From Paraburkholderia lycopersici (GTDB taxonomy: Bacteria; Pseudomonadota; Gammaproteobacteria; Burkholderiales; Burkholderiaceae), in contig NZ_FMYQ01000006.1 in assembly GCF_900096975.1 (NCBI RefSeq), forward strand, positions 1 through 64,000: a DNA stretch of 64,000 nucleotides, read 5' to 3'. Position 1 is the first letter of the stretch, and every line of letters begins with the position of its first letter. The notes beneath the pieces are model-generated. The model saw only the letters and a list, made by a program, of their open reading frames with translations. It was not told where the DNA came from and ran no database searches. The position numbers were made by a program, and so were the translations under genes. Positions 24,616 through 33,648 of this stretch are shown in pieces.

Positions 24616-26982
24616 TCAGTGGGCGGCCTGACCGCCGCCCGATGCGGCTTCCGGCGCGACCGGCCGGATCGAACCCGGCACGATACTCGCGCCGAAGTCG
24701 CGAATCAGTTGCTGCACGAAGGGGTCGGCGCCGATCTCGCGCTCGGCCTCGCGTTGGCGCTGGGCGCGCTCGGCCGCGTCGAGCGCAGCCGCCGTGCGGC
24801 GCGCCGGACCGACTTCCACGCTCACCTCCACTGTCTTGCCGAGACGCCCGGCGAGCGCCGTCTTGAGCTTCGCGACCTGCGAGGCCTCCGCGTACTGCGG
24901 CACCGGCACGCTCAGCTTGAGCAGCGTGCCTTCGAGCGCCGTCAGTTCGCTGTTGAAGGCGAGCTGGTACGCGATGCCCTTGAGCGAGAGCGTCGCGGCA
25001 AGCGCCGGCCAGTCGCCCGCAAACCCGATGGGGTCGAGCGCAATGCCAGGCGGCAGCCTGCTCACGTCGACCACGGCCGGCGCCGGCGTGGCAGCACGCG
25101 GGGGCGACGGTTCGCTGTCGCAGGCGGGCACGAAACCGTCGTCCGGCGGCGCGAAGTACGCATCGTCGGCGCCGAGCGGCACGTAGTCGTCGGGCGGGAT
25201 GTCGTCCCACGGCGGCGCGCCGCAGGCGTCCTGCTGCGCGCCTGCGTTACGGGCCGGCTGGCGCGCCTGGGCTTCCTGGGCGGCGGCGCGGCGGGCCGCA
25301 TCGGGCGGCGGCACCTTCACTTCCGCGCGCGGCGAGGCTTTCGGCGCGGGCGCCGGGGCTGCCGCGCCGCGGCTCGCGGTGACGCGCATGCCCTTGCTGC
25401 GCAGGACGTCGAGCGCCGCGCTTGCCCCGCCGCGTGCGGAGGTCGCCGAGACGGGTTCTTCACGCGATTCGGGTTGCGGCGCCCGTGCTGCGGTCGCGCC
25501 TTGAACGGGTTGCGGCTCTTCAGCGGGAGCGGACTCCATTGCGAGATCAGGCGCGGCTTCCGGCGCCGGACTCACACCGGGAGCCGACTCGCCCTCGTCT
25601 TCCCATGGCGGCACGACGCGCGCTTCACCACGCGCTTCGCCAGCCATCGCGTTTGCGACCGGCGTCGCGAGCGTTTGGTCAACATCCGCCTTGAGCGCCT
25701 CGGCTTGCACTGCCGGTTTGACATCGACCACGCTTTGCGCACGCGGCGGCACGGCCGCTTCCGGCTTCTGCACGGCCGCCTGCGCAGCGGCAGGCGCCGC
25801 GCCGCGCGCCGACGCAACCGCCGGAACCGCCGCGCGCCCGCCCGCGCCAGCCGTAGCCGGCTTCGAAGCCGGCGCGCTGCCTGCGCTACCCGCGCTCGCG
25901 GAAGGCTCGAACGCCAGCATGCGCAAGAGCGTCATCGTGAAGCCCGCGTACTCGTCGGGGGCAAGGCCAAGCTCGCTGCGGCCGAGAGTCGCGATCTGAT
26001 AGTAGAGCTGAACCTGCTCCGGACTGAGCGCCTCGGCAAACCGCCGGATGTCGTCGGCTTCCGGCCACTCGTCGAGCACCGACGAAGGCGCGAACTGCGC
26101 CCAGCCGATGCGGTGGAACAGGCTCGCGAGGTCTTGCAGCGCCGTGGAGAACGACAGGCTGCGCAGCGCCATTTCGTCGGCGATGGCAAGCACACCCGCG
26201 CCGTCGCCGGCCACGAGCGCATCGATCAGGCGAATCAGATAGCTCTGGTCGAGCGCGCCGAGCATGCCGCGCACCGCTTCTTCGGTGACCTGGTTGGCCG
26301 AATAGGCGATGGCCTGATCGGTGAGCGAGAGCGCGTCGCGCATCGAGCCGTCGGCGGCGCGCGCGAGCAGGCGCAGCGCCTGTGGCTCGAACTCGACCTT
26401 CTCCTCGCCGAGAATGTGTGTGAGATGCTCGACGATATTGCCCGCCGGCATCTGCTTCAGATTGAACTGCAGACAGCGCGAGAGCACCGTAACCGGAATC
26501 TTCTGCGGATCGGTCGTGGCAAGGATGAACTTCACGTGCGGCGGCGGCTCTTCCAGCGTCTTCAGCATCGCGTTGAAAGCGTGGTTCGTGAGCATGTGCA
26601 CTTCGTCGATCATATAGACCTTGAAGCGCGCATCCACCGGCGCATAGACCGCGCGCTCGAGCAGCGCGGCCATTTCATCGACGCCGCGGTTGCTCGCCGC
26701 ATCCATCTCGACATAATCGACGAAGCGACCTTCGTCGATTTCCCGGCACGCGCGGCACACGCCGCAGGGCTTCGACGTCACGCCGGTCTCGCAGTTGAGC
26801 GCCTTGGCGAAGATCCGCGACAGCGTCGTCTTGCCCACGCCGCGCGTGCCCGTGAAGAGATACGCGTGATGCAGGCGGCCGCCGTCGAGTGCATGCGTGA
26901 GCGCGCGCACCACGTGCTCCTGTCCGACGAGCGAAGCGAAATTCTTCGGTCGCCACTTGCGTGCGAGAACTTGGTAGGTCAT
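24616..26982 (-). CDS. dnaX: DNA polymerase III subunits gamma and tau
   Basis: DnaX is the clamp-loader ATPase. The 788-residue product has Walker A GTRGVGKT (45-52), zinc-binding cysteines (C64, C73, C76, C79), Walker [10 protein letters not shown] and the sensor ATTDPQKIP, then a lid and collar domain. From about residue 370 a long Ala/Pro-rich linker leads to the tau-specific C-terminus that binds the polymerase alpha subunit and helicase. No A AAA AAG slippery site like that of E. coli was seen, so a programmed gamma form is not predicted here. It is followed by ybaB and recR and preceded by the SRP RNA gene on the same strand. Confidence 0.97.
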   Translation of the reverse strand: MTYQVLARKWRPKNFASLVGQEHVVRALTHALDGGRLHHAYLFTGTRGVGKTTLSRIFAKALNCETGVTSKPCGVCRACREIDEGRFVDYVEMDAASNRGVDEMAALLERAVYAPVDARFKVYMIDEVHMLTNHAFNAMLKTLEEPPPHVKFILATTDPQKIPVTVLSRCLQFNLKQMPAGNIVEHLTHILGEEKVEFEPQALRLLARAADGSMRDALSLTDQAIAYSANQVTEEAVRGMLGALDQSYLIRLIDALVAGDGAGVLAIADEMALRSLSFSTALQDLASLFHRIGWAQFAPSSVLDEWPEADDIRRFAEALSPEQVQLYYQIATLGRSELGLAPDEYAGFTMTLLRMLAFEPSASAGSAGSAPASKPATAGAGGRAAVPAVASARGAAPAAAQAAVQKPEAAVPPRAQSVVDVKPAVQAEALKADVDQTLATPVANAMAGEARGEARVVPPWEDEGESAPGVSPAPEAAPDLAMESAPAEEPQPVQGATAARAPQPESREEPVSATSARGGASAALDVLRSKGMRVTASRGAAAPAPAPKASPRAEVKVPPPDAARRAAAQEAQARQPARNAGAQQDACGAPPWDDIPPDDYVPLGADDAYFAPPDDGFVPACDSEPSPPRAATPAPAVVDVSRLPPGIALDPIGFAGDWPALAATLSLKGIAYQLAFNSELTALEGTLLKLSVPVPQYAEASQVAKLKTALAGRLGKTVEVSVEVGPARRTAAALDAAERAQRQREAEREIGADPFVQQLIRDFGASIVPGSIRPVAPEAASGGGQAAH

Positions 26983-27189
26983 CCGGAAATTGTATCAGCA
27001 ACGCCCGCGCGTCCAGATGAATCGAAAGGCGCGGGACACCCGCCTCGCGACAGCGGCGAAACCGGGATGGCGAACGCTTGCGACCGGCGAAATCACGGTA
27101 ATGAGCACGTGACGAGCGGATGCCGTGGCGTACCGGCGCGGCGTCAACGTCGTATGTATGGGAAAAAACCGGAAGAGAAAAAGGAAGGT

Positions 27190-27285
27190 GACGAGCCCGA
27201 CCCTCGGCACTGGCGGAAAACGGCTGTGGCTGCTTCGTTCCCGACCTGACCAGGTTGACCGCCCCTCCATGCGAGGAGGCCCGTC
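27190..27285 (-). ncRNA. ffs: Signal recognition particle 4.5S RNA (bacterial small SRP RNA)
   Basis: On the minus strand the conserved SRP domain IV core is plain: GGTCAGGTCGGGAACGAAGC, then AGCCACAGCC, matching the GGTCAGGTCCGGAAGGAAGCAGC type consensus with an internal symmetric loop. Flanking arms starting GGGCCTCCTCGC and ending GTGCCGAGGGTCGGGC can pair with several G-U pairs to make the long hairpin. The ends are approximate to within several bases. A position upstream of dnaX is common in proteobacteria. The RNA binds Ffh to target membrane proteins. Confidence 0.9.
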
Positions 27286-27727
27286 ACGTTGCATTCTAAC
27301 ATCGGTCGCGCCGCAATGCGACTGCTGCGGTGCGAAAAAGCGCGCGAAGCTCTTGGCGCGTGCCGTTATGCGCCCCTCTTGCAACGGCCGGCGACGTCAC
27401 CAGATAGCATGCGGGTGCGATTGCTGGCGCACACGGCCGTCATTGCGACGCGCTCGCGCAGCAGCCGGAATACCCCGCCGATTGTGGCCTGCGAGACGGA
27501 AACCCTGCTTGCTGCATGAGTACTATCACCGTCGGCAGCGCATAGGGATTTAGGCTACACTGGCGTCGGCAATTGGCTGAGCCGCGTGGTTTGCACCCAA
27601 AAGCGTGTGATGCGGACGTGCAATGCGGGTTCGGTCCGCCGCCCAGGCGGCCCCGGATGAATTTTCAGTTTTGGTGTATCGTGGCGAGCAATTTAGTCAG
27701 CCTCGAATCGAAAGAGGTATTCATACA
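27286..27727. other. Intergenic region between the SRP RNA and trxA
   Basis: About 440 bases without a convincing gene. It must hold the promoter of the SRP RNA (minus strand) and of trxA (plus strand). A TACACT hexamer near 27555 and TATCGT near 27677 are possible trxA -10 elements, but no matching -35 stands out. No stable RNA or known riboswitch was recognised. Confidence 0.4.
27293..27321 (-). promoter_or_regulatory. Candidate sigma-70 promoter of the SRP RNA gene
   Basis: Read on the minus strand, TAGAAT (five of six to TATAAT) sits about seven bases before the expected RNA 5' end. The -35 position 17 bases further up reads TCGCAT, a weak match. Confidence 0.4.
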
Positions 27728-28054
27728 ATGAGCGAACAAATCAAGCATATCAGCGACGCATCGTTCGAACAGGACGTCGTGAAATCCGACAAGCCCGTGC
27801 TGCTGGACTTCTGGGCCGAGTGGTGCGGCCCGTGCAAGATGATCGCGCCGATTCTCGATGAAGTCGCGAAGGATTATGGCGATCGCCTGCAGGTCGCGAA
27901 GATCAATGTCGACGAACACCAGTCGACTCCGGTGAAGTTCGGCGTGCGCGGCATCCCCACGCTCATCCTCTTCAAGAACGGCGCCGTCGCCGCGCAGAAG
28001 GTCGGCGCACTCTCCAAGTCGCAGCTCACTGCGTTCCTGGACAGCCACCTGTAA
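27728..28054 (+). CDS. trxA: Thioredoxin 1
   Basis: This 108-residue protein is the general cytoplasmic disulfide reductase. The active site WCGPC is at residues 32-36 (Cys33 and Cys36), followed by the conserved cis-Pro region [11 protein letters not shown] near 75. Length equals E. coli thioredoxin. The ATG at 27728 starts the conserved [12 protein letters not shown]; an in-frame extension upstream is not supported. It precedes rho on the same strand with 268 bases between, the order also found in E. coli. Confidence 0.97.
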   Translation: MSEQIKHISDASFEQDVVKSDKPVLLDFWAEWCGPCKMIAPILDEVAKDYGDRLQVAKINVDEHQSTPVKFGVRGIPTLILFKNGAVAAQKVGALSKSQLTAFLDSHL

Positions 28055-28206
28055 CTCCCGACTCCCACGCCCGCCTCCCACCTCAGGCCCGCCACGGTCT
28101 GGCGCGGGAAGGCGTACGCGAACGTGCGTGTTGTCGCATGACAACACGCATCCTGAAAAACACGCCAAAACTTGCTGTCGGTCTGCACAGACGGTTTCTG
28201 GCGTGT

Positions 28207-28219
28207 GCTATGCTAGAAT
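28207..28219 (+). promoter_or_regulatory. Candidate rho promoter -10 region
   Basis: TGCTATGCT (extended -10 type) overlaps TAGAAT about 105-115 bases before the rho start. No good -35 is seen. The long leader is in keeping with the autoregulation of rho known in E. coli. Confidence 0.3.
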
Positions 28220-28322
28220 TCATAAAGCGTCTACCGGCGCCCTTATAAAGTCCTTGAGCGGTTCCGCTCGCTTCTTCCCCCAGACTTCTTTTCGTCGCAC
28301 TCCTCCCCGACGGGTTCTCCGT

Positions 28323-29585
28323 ATGCATCTTTCCGAGCTCAAGTCTCTGCACGTGTCCGAATTGATCGAGATGGCCAATGGCCTCGAGATCGAAAATGCG
28401 AACCGCCTGCGCAAGCAGGAACTCATGTTCGCGATTCTCAAAAAGCGCGCCAAGACGGGCGAAACGATCTTCGGGGACGGCACGCTCGAAGTGCTCCCGG
28501 ACGGCTTCGGCTTCCTGCGCTCCCCCGAGACCTCCTATCTCGCGAGCACGGACGACATCTACATCAGCCCCTCGCAGATCCGCCGCTTCAATCTGCACAC
28601 CGGCGACACGATCGAAGGCGAAGTGCGCACGCCGAAGGACGGCGAACGCTACTTCGCGCTCGTGAAGGTGGACAAGGTCAACGGCCAGCCGCCCGAGGCC
28701 TCGAAGCACAAGATCATGTTCGAGAATCTCACGCCGCTGCACCCGAACAAGGTGCTGCTGCTCGAGCGCGAAATGCGCGGCGAGGAGAACGTGACGGGCC
28801 GCATCATCGACATGATCGCGCCCATCGGCAAGGGTCAGCGCGGCCTGCTGGTCGCTTCGCCGAAGTCGGGCAAGACCGTGATGCTTCAGCACATCGCGCA
28901 CGCGATCAAGCAGAACCACCCGGACGTCGTGCTGTTCGTGCTGCTGATCGACGAGCGCCCCGAAGAAGTGACCGAAATGCAGCGCTCGGTGGCGGGCGAA
29001 GTGATCGCCTCGACCTTCGACGAACCGGCCGCGCGTCACGTGCAAGTGGCTGAAATGGTGATCGAGAAGGCCAAGCGCCTCGTCGAAATGAAGCACGACG
29101 TCGTGATCCTGCTCGACTCGATCACGCGTCTCGCGCGCGCCTACAACACGGTTGTGCCGGCGTCGGGCAAGGTGCTGACGGGCGGCGTCGACGCCAATGC
29201 GCTGCAGCGTCCGAAGCGCTTCTTCGGCGCGGCGCGCAACATCGAGGAAGGCGGCTCGCTCACGATCATCGGCACGGCGCTGATCGAAACCGGCAGCCGC
29301 ATGGACGACGTGATCTACGAAGAGTTCAAGGGCACCGGCAACATGGAAGTGCACCTCGAGCGCCGTCTCGCGGAAAAGCGCGTCTACCCGTCGATCAACC
29401 TGAACAAGTCGGGCACGCGCCGCGAAGAGCTGCTCATCAAGCCCGACATCCTCCAGAAGATCTGGGTGCTGCGCAAGTTCATCCACGACATGGACGAGGT
29501 CGAGGCCATGGAATTCCTGCTCGACAAGATCCGCCAGACGAAGAGCAATTCCGAGTTCTTCGAGATGATGCGCCGCGGCGGCTAA
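28323..29585 (+). CDS. rho: Transcription termination factor Rho
   Basis: Rho is the hexameric RNA helicase that ends transcription. The 420-residue product has the Rho_N helical domain ([20 protein letters not shown]), the cold-shock-like RNA-binding domain (about 50-125), Walker A ASPKSGKT near residue 178 with GQRGLLV before it, the Q-loop and R-loop region ([10 protein letters not shown]), and a C-terminus ending in [10 protein letters not shown]. Length matches the 419-residue E. coli protein. The ATG at 28323 is chosen because the conserved domain begins there; the ORF extends further up without support. Confidence 0.98.
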   Translation: MHLSELKSLHVSELIEMANGLEIENANRLRKQELMFAILKKRAKTGETIFGDGTLEVLPDGFGFLRSPETSYLASTDDIYISPSQIRRFNLHTGDTIEGEVRTPKDGERYFALVKVDKVNGQPPEASKHKIMFENLTPLHPNKVLLLEREMRGEENVTGRIIDMIAPIGKGQRGLLVASPKSGKTVMLQHIAHAIKQNHPDVVLFVLLIDERPEEVTEMQRSVAGEVIASTFDEPAARHVQVAEMVIEKAKRLVEMKHDVVILLDSITRLARAYNTVVPASGKVLTGGVDANALQRPKRFFGAARNIEEGGSLTIIGTALIETGSRMDDVIYEEFKGTGNMEVHLERRLAEKRVYPSINLNKSGTRREELLIKPDILQKIWVLRKFIHDMDEVEAMEFLLDKIRQTKSNSEFFEMMRRGG

Positions 29586-29613
29586 GCCCGCCGCCCGTTC
29601 GATGCAACGCTAG

Positions 29614-29645
29614 AACGCCCGCGAAAACGCGGGCGTTTTTCTTTT
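29614..29645 (+). terminator. Intrinsic terminator after rho
   Basis: AACGCCCGCG and CGCGGGCGTT form a perfect 10-bp GC-rich stem around AAAA, followed by TTTTCTTTTT. It lies about 30 bases after the rho stop. Confidence 0.93.
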
Positions 29646-29673
29646 TCGGCACCTTGTCGTCGCACGCCACAAC

Positions 29674-29886
29674 TTGTACGTGAAGGTTCACGTCGGACTT
29701 TCGCCGCGCGGCATCACCGAAATACTCAAGCGGCCGCTCGATCAGTTTGGCGAAGGCCACCGGCGCTATTTCCAGGAATCGCTCCAGCAAATCGCCGACG
29801 CACTGGAACGGCAGATCGAAACCCTCGATGCGCGCTCACGTTCTGCATCTTCGCGATCGAAGAGTTCGCGCACGGTTACCGCTTGA
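29674..29886 (+). CDS. Hypothetical fragment between rho and the MFS remnant
   Basis: A 70-residue reading frame, beginning at a TTG, with a protein-like first half: VKVHVGLSPRGITEILKRPL, then an amphipathic helical stretch ending ALERQIETLD. The last 15 residues are Ser/Arg-rich and look like out-of-frame reading. I do not recognise the family. The same DNA leads into the decayed transporter fragment, so this may be the tail of another degraded gene brought together by deletion. Confidence 0.3.
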   Translation: MYVKVHVGLSPRGITEILKRPLDQFGEGHRRYFQESLQQIADALERQIETLDARSRSASSRSKSSRTVTA

Positions 29887-30220
29887 AAAACATCGTCCGG
29901 CAGTTGACGATATCGTTCGCCACGGCCACGGTTATCATCGTCGAGCAGCACCGCTCGCGCTGCACCAGACGCGCCTCGCCGAGTCCGTGAATCCGTCCGA
30001 TCCGGTCTTCGGGAACGTGTACGCCGCACTGCCCCGAGCGTTCGAGTTCATGGGCCGCCCGACGGGCGAAGCGCGCGGCTCCGCGCTCGCGCAAACGAGC
30101 CGCATGGTCGCGCAGCAAGCGAGCTTTCTGAGTTCGCCCGACGGGTTCTACTTTCTGATCGGCGCGGCCCATGTGCGGCGGGATCTTCGCCGCGTGGCAA
30201 AAGCAGATCGACTGAACGAC
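29850..30220 (+). pseudogene. Degraded C-terminal fragment of a DHA2/EmrB-type MFS efflux permease
   Basis: Two overlapping frames together resemble the end of an EmrB-like drug exporter. The first reads HGYRLKNIVRQLTISFATAT and the second, shifted by one base near 29945-29955, reads ALHQTRLAESVNPSDPVFGN, then SRMVAQQASFLSSPDGFYFL. These match in order the family's conserved RQLGGSxGxA segment, the periplasmic HVNPxDP loop and the last membrane helix. The upstream roughly 400 residues of such a protein are absent and the frame is broken, so this is a remnant. It lies between the rho terminator and mtfA. Identification is from memory of the family and is moderate. Confidence 0.45.
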
Positions 30221-30251
30221 ACCCGGACGCACAGGAAAACGCACCGAAGCG

Positions 30252-31088
30252 ATGCTTTCGAAACTCTCCCACTGGTTCGACGCGCGCCGCCGCGAAAAAG
30301 CGCTGCGCACCCATGCGATCGACGACGCGCTCTGGCAGGCCACGCTCACCGGCCTGCCGTTTCTCACGCATCTCGACGCCGCCGATCTCGTGCGTCTGCG
30401 CGAGCTGACGAGCCTCTTCATCGCGCAGAAAGAATTCTCGACGGCGCACGAGCTGGAGCTGACCGATCCGATGACAGTGGCGATCGCCGCGCAGGCGTCG
30501 CTGCCCGTGCTCAATCTCTCGCTCGATCTCTACAAGGGCTGGGTTGGCGTGGTCGTCTACCCGGGGGAATTCGTGATCCGCAAGACGGTGGAAGACGAGG
30601 ACGGCGTGGTGCACGAAGTCGAGCACGACGCGAGCGGCGAGGCTTGGGAAGGCGGCCCCGTGATCCTGTCGTGGGAAGACGCGCAGATGACCGACGGCAG
30701 CGACGCCTACAACGTCGTGATTCACGAGTTCGCGCACAAGATCGACATGCTCAACGGAGAGGCTGACGGCCATCCGCCCCTTTTTCGGCGCTGGCACGCG
30801 CCGCTCGACGCGCAGGCTTGGGCCGACGTGTTCGACAACGCCTACGACCAGTTCTGCGACAAGGTGGATGCGGTGCCGGAGCGCCGCTGGGCGCGCTTCG
30901 AGCGCGATTCGTTGATCGATCCCTATGCCTCCGAACATCCGTCGGAATTCTTTGCGGTATGCAGCGAGGCGCTGTTCGTCAAGCCGCAGGCGTTCGAGGC
31001 CGAATATCCCGAGCTTTACCGGCTGCTCGCGCGCTATTACCGCCAGGACCCGGCCCGCGTGGGCGCGCTGCATGGCCGGACGGCCTGA
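30252..31088 (+). CDS. mtfA: MtfA-like zinc-dependent peptidase (M90 family)
   Basis: The 278-residue protein matches the MtfA (YeeI) family. E. coli MtfA binds and inactivates the glucose repressor Mlc and is itself an aminopeptidase. The zinc motif HEFAHKID (HExxH) is near residue 160, with the third ligand expected in the SLIDPYASEHPSEFFAV region near 222. No signal peptide is present, so it is cytoplasmic. Length is close to the 265-residue E. coli protein. It stands alone between the MFS remnant and rpmE2. Whether it controls an Mlc-like repressor in this organism is unknown. Confidence 0.9.
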   Translation: MLSKLSHWFDARRREKALRTHAIDDALWQATLTGLPFLTHLDAADLVRLRELTSLFIAQKEFSTAHELELTDPMTVAIAAQASLPVLNLSLDLYKGWVGVVVYPGEFVIRKTVEDEDGVVHEVEHDASGEAWEGGPVILSWEDAQMTDGSDAYNVVIHEFAHKIDMLNGEADGHPPLFRRWHAPLDAQAWADVFDNAYDQFCDKVDAVPERRWARFERDSLIDPYASEHPSEFFAVCSEALFVKPQAFEAEYPELYRLLARYYRQDPARVGALHGRTA

Positions 31089-31117
31089 AATCCCGTTGCG
31101 CGAGGGACCCCAAAAAT

Positions 31118-31146
31118 TCGCCAACCGGCTGATTATCTGGCATAAT
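31118..31146 (+). promoter_or_regulatory. Candidate rpmE2 promoter
   Basis: CATAAT (five of six) at 31141-31146 with a weak -35 region about 17 bases upstream, 159 bases before the rpmE2 start. It would produce a leader containing the tandem repeats. Confidence 0.35.
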
Positions 31147-31181
31147 CGCGTTTTTTCGACCTTGGGCAAGTGGCTCGCGCC

Positions 31182-31244
31182 CTAATGCGTTTTGTAAAAG
31201 CCTTTTGTAAAGCGTCTTTTGTCAAAGCATTAGGTAAAAGCGCC
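31182..31244 (+). repeat. Tandem TTTTGTAAAAGC-like repeats enclosed by a CTAATGC/GCATTAG inverted repeat
   Basis: Three copies of TTTTGT(A/C)AAAG start at 31190, 31203 and 31217, at 13-14 base spacing, with a fourth partial copy (GGTAAAAGC) after 31233. CTAATGC at 31182-31188 and GCATTAG at 31227-31233 are exact complements and bracket the copies, so the transcript could fold as one long hairpin. It lies in the rpmE2 leader. Confidence 0.75.
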
Positions 31245-31304
31245 CTGTGCTGCATTGGGCAGCACGGCACGCGGGTTGGCTACCGCCAGATTTAAGGAAT
31301 AACC

Positions 31305-31568
31305 ATGAAAGAAGGCATTCACCCGGATTACCGCGAAGTCCTGTTCATCGACGTTTCGAACGACTTCAAATTCGTGACCCGCTCGACCATCCAGACGCGC
31401 GAAACCGCCGAGTTCAACGGCAAGACCTACCCGCTCGCCAAGATCGAAGTGTCGTCGGAATCGCATCCGTTCTACACGGGCACGCAAAAGATCATGGACA
31501 CGGCCGGCCGTGTCGAGAAGTTCAACAAGAAGTTCGGCGCACGCGCCTCGGGCAAGGCCGCGAAGTAA
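31305..31568 (+). CDS. rpmE2: 50S ribosomal protein L31 type B
   Basis: This 87-residue protein is the zinc-independent paralogue of L31 (YkgM type). It begins [20 protein letters not shown] and has the [21 protein letters not shown] block shared by all L31 proteins. The CxxC zinc pair of type A L31 is absent. In many bacteria type B is induced under zinc limitation by loss of Zur repression. No Zur box could be identified here. Only this L31 is visible in the window, so it may be the housekeeping copy, as is usual in Burkholderia. A GGAATA ribosome site precedes it. Confidence 0.96.
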   Translation: MKEGIHPDYREVLFIDVSNDFKFVTRSTIQTRETAEFNGKTYPLAKIEVSSESHPFYTGTQKIMDTAGRVEKFNKKFGARASGKAAK

Positions 31569-31616
31569 GTGCTTCGCCGCACCGGCTTCCAGCCGGTCCC
31601 GCACGGAAAGTGCACG

Positions 31617-31644
31617 AAAAGGGCAGCCCAGGCTGCCCTTTTTT
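31617..31644 (+). terminator. Intrinsic terminator after rpmE2
   Basis: AAAAGGGCAGCC, CA, GGCTGCCCTTTTTT: a perfect stem of about 12 bp with T-run, 48 bases after the rpmE2 stop. Confidence 0.93.
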
Positions 31645-31739
31645 GTTGCCTGCGCCACCACTTCGCCGCACCGGCGGCTCGCAGGCGGCGCCTTGCAGCC
31701 TCGTTTCACGCGTTTGCGCAGTTACCCACGGCACGCGCC

Positions 31740-31769
31740 GTGACGCGCGGTCCCCGGCCCGGCTAGAAT
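31740..31769 (+). promoter_or_regulatory. Candidate sigma-70 promoter for the glycosyltransferase-MATE pair
   Basis: GTGACG at 31740-31745 and TAGAAT at 31764-31769 are 18 bases apart (four of six and five of six to consensus), about 115 bases before the glycosyltransferase start. Confidence 0.4.
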
Positions 31770-31883
31770 GCCGGATTGCACTGCGGGCGGTCAGGTTTAC
31801 CGTCTGCCCTGCCTGTCAGCTTGCCACCTCGCGCGTGCCGCCCGCCTCGGCACGCCGGGCTTACCCGTCTCCCCTCGTACTGC

Positions 31884-33641
31884 ATGAAGCCAGCCATTCG
31901 ACTGACCGCCTCCGCCACCAGCGCCTTGCCGCGCTGGCTGCTGCTGACCATCTGTATCGTCTTCGCCGCGTTCGGCCTCTTTGGCCGCGATCCGTGGAAG
32001 AACGAGGATGCGGCGGGCTTCGGCGTGATGTGGACGATGGCAGGCGGCACGTCGCACGACTGGCTGCTGCCGAACCTCGTCGGCAAGTACGTGACCGAAA
32101 ACGGCCCGCTCGGCTACTGGCTCGGCGCCGCCTGCATTCGCCTGTTCGCGCCGTGGGTCGACGCGAGCAACGCGTCGCGCATCGCCACCGGCGTGCTGTT
32201 CTGTCTCGCGTGCGCATTCGTCTGGTACAGCGCCTATCTGCTGGGCCGCCGCCCCGAAGTGCAGCCGTTCAAGTACGCGTTCGGCGGCGAGCCCGAGCCG
32301 CGTGACTACGGCCGCACGCTCGGCGACGGCGCCCTGCTCGTTCTGCTCGCGTGCTTCGGCCTCGCCGAGCGCGGACACGAGACCACGCCGCAGCTCATGC
32401 AGTTCGTCGGGATCGCGATGCTGCTGTACGGCATCGTGCGCGCCATCGACAAGCCGGTCCAGGGCGCCCTGTGGTGGGGCCTCGCGCTCGGCACCGTGAT
32501 GCTGGCAAGCGGTCCGGTGCTCGTGGGCGCGCTCCTCATCGGCACGCTGGCGATGCTCGCCATCGCCCCCGAAACGCGTTCGCGCTGGCTCCTCGTGGCG
32601 GGCCTGCCCGTGGCGCTCGCCGTCTCGGCCTCGTGGCCGTTCGTGGCGCTGCACCTGTATCCCGACGACGCCGTCTGGTTCCTCAACCAGTGGGCGCGCA
32701 CCAACGTCAACGCCTTCGCCGGGCCGCCGGGCTCCGTGCTGCGCTATGCCGCAAAGAACCTGCCGCTCTTCACCTGGCCCGCATGGCCGCTCGCGATCTG
32801 GGCGTTCGTGAGCTGGGCGGGCTTGCGCCACAAGCCGCATATCGCGATTCCGCTCTCGGTCATCGTGCCGCTGCTCATTCTCGTGATCGTGCAGAGCCAC
32901 GAGTCGAACCGGCTCTTCATGCTCGTGCTGCCCGCGCTTTCGGTGCTCGCCACCTTCGCGCTGCCCACGCTCAAGCGCGGCGCGATCAATGCGATCGACT
33001 GGTTCGCCGTGCTGAGCTTCACGATTCTCGGCACCTTCGTGTGGCTCGTGTGGCTCGCGGGCATGACCGGTTTCCCGGCGCCGCTCGCGCGCAACCTCTC
33101 GCGCCTCGCGCCCGGCTTCGTGCCGCAGTTCAAGATCCTCTCGTTCGTGTGCGCGGTGGCCGTCACGCTGTGCTGGATGGCCCTCGTGCAATGGCGCGTG
33201 GCGCGCCACCCGAAGGTGCTCTGGCGCAGCGTCGTCCTCTCCAGCGGCGGCACCACGCTCATGTGGGTGCTGCTCATGACGCTCTGGCTGCCGGTCGTCA
33301 ACTACAGCCGGACGTACAAGGACGTCGCCGAACAGATCGCCGCGCACCTGCCCGCCGACTATCAGTGCATTTCGCCGGTGCGTCTTGGCGACGCGCAGAT
33401 CGCCACCTTCGCCTATTTCGGCAAGATGCACTTCGCGTTCGACGAGGATTGCGACGTGATCCTGCGCCAGGACACCCAGGACTACGGCGAGCCGAGCTCG
33501 ATGTCGGACTACGTGTGGAAACTCGTGTGGGAAGGCCGTCGCGCCGCCGACCGCGACGAGCGCTTCCGCCTGTACGTGCGCATCGACCGCCCGAAGACGC
33601 CGCTCAAGAAGCCGCACCTCTGGCGCAAGCGCCCCGATTGA
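31884..33641 (+). CDS. Membrane glycosyltransferase, GT39/GT83 (ArnT-like) superfamily
   Basis: The 585-residue protein has roughly twelve hydrophobic segments and a C-terminal soluble part, the layout of GT-C glycosyltransferases that use polyprenyl-phosphate sugars in the inner membrane. The first periplasmic loop carries the acidic motif GRDPWKNEDAAGFG near residue 33, comparable to the DE motif of ArnT. It is related to ArnT but clearly different from the arnT at 56.3 kb, and no arn genes adjoin it. The ATG at 31884 opens directly into the first membrane helix. It is followed by a MATE transporter after seven bases, suggesting co-transcription. Donor and acceptor are unknown; lipid A or another cell-surface glycan is plausible. 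Confidence 0.82.
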   Translation: MKPAIRLTASATSALPRWLLLTICIVFAAFGLFGRDPWKNEDAAGFGVMWTMAGGTSHDWLLPNLVGKYVTENGPLGYWLGAACIRLFAPWVDASNASRIATGVLFCLACAFVWYSAYLLGRRPEVQPFKYAFGGEPEPRDYGRTLGDGALLVLLACFGLAERGHETTPQLMQFVGIAMLLYGIVRAIDKPVQGALWWGLALGTVMLASGPVLVGALLIGTLAMLAIAPETRSRWLLVAGLPVALAVSASWPFVALHLYPDDAVWFLNQWARTNVNAFAGPPGSVLRYAAKNLPLFTWPAWPLAIWAFVSWAGLRHKPHIAIPLSVIVPLLILVIVQSHESNRLFMLVLPALSVLATFALPTLKRGAINAIDWFAVLSFTILGTFVWLVWLAGMTGFPAPLARNLSRLAPGFVPQFKILSFVCAVAVTLCWMALVQWRVARHPKVLWRSVVLSSGGTTLMWVLLMTLWLPVVNYSRTYKDVAEQIAAHLPADYQCISPVRLGDAQIATFAYFGKMHFAFDEDCDVILRQDTQDYGEPSSMSDYVWKLVWEGRRAADRDERFRLYVRIDRPKTPLKKPHLWRKRPD

Positions 33642-33648
33642 GGCTGCG

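Noticed and set aside
24616..26982. Programmed frameshift in dnaX for a gamma subunit
   Set aside because: No A AAA AAG heptamer followed by a hairpin was seen in the gene.
27125..27553. A 142-residue plus-strand frame covering the SRP RNA
   Set aside because: It runs antisense through the conserved SRP RNA and has no family resemblance.
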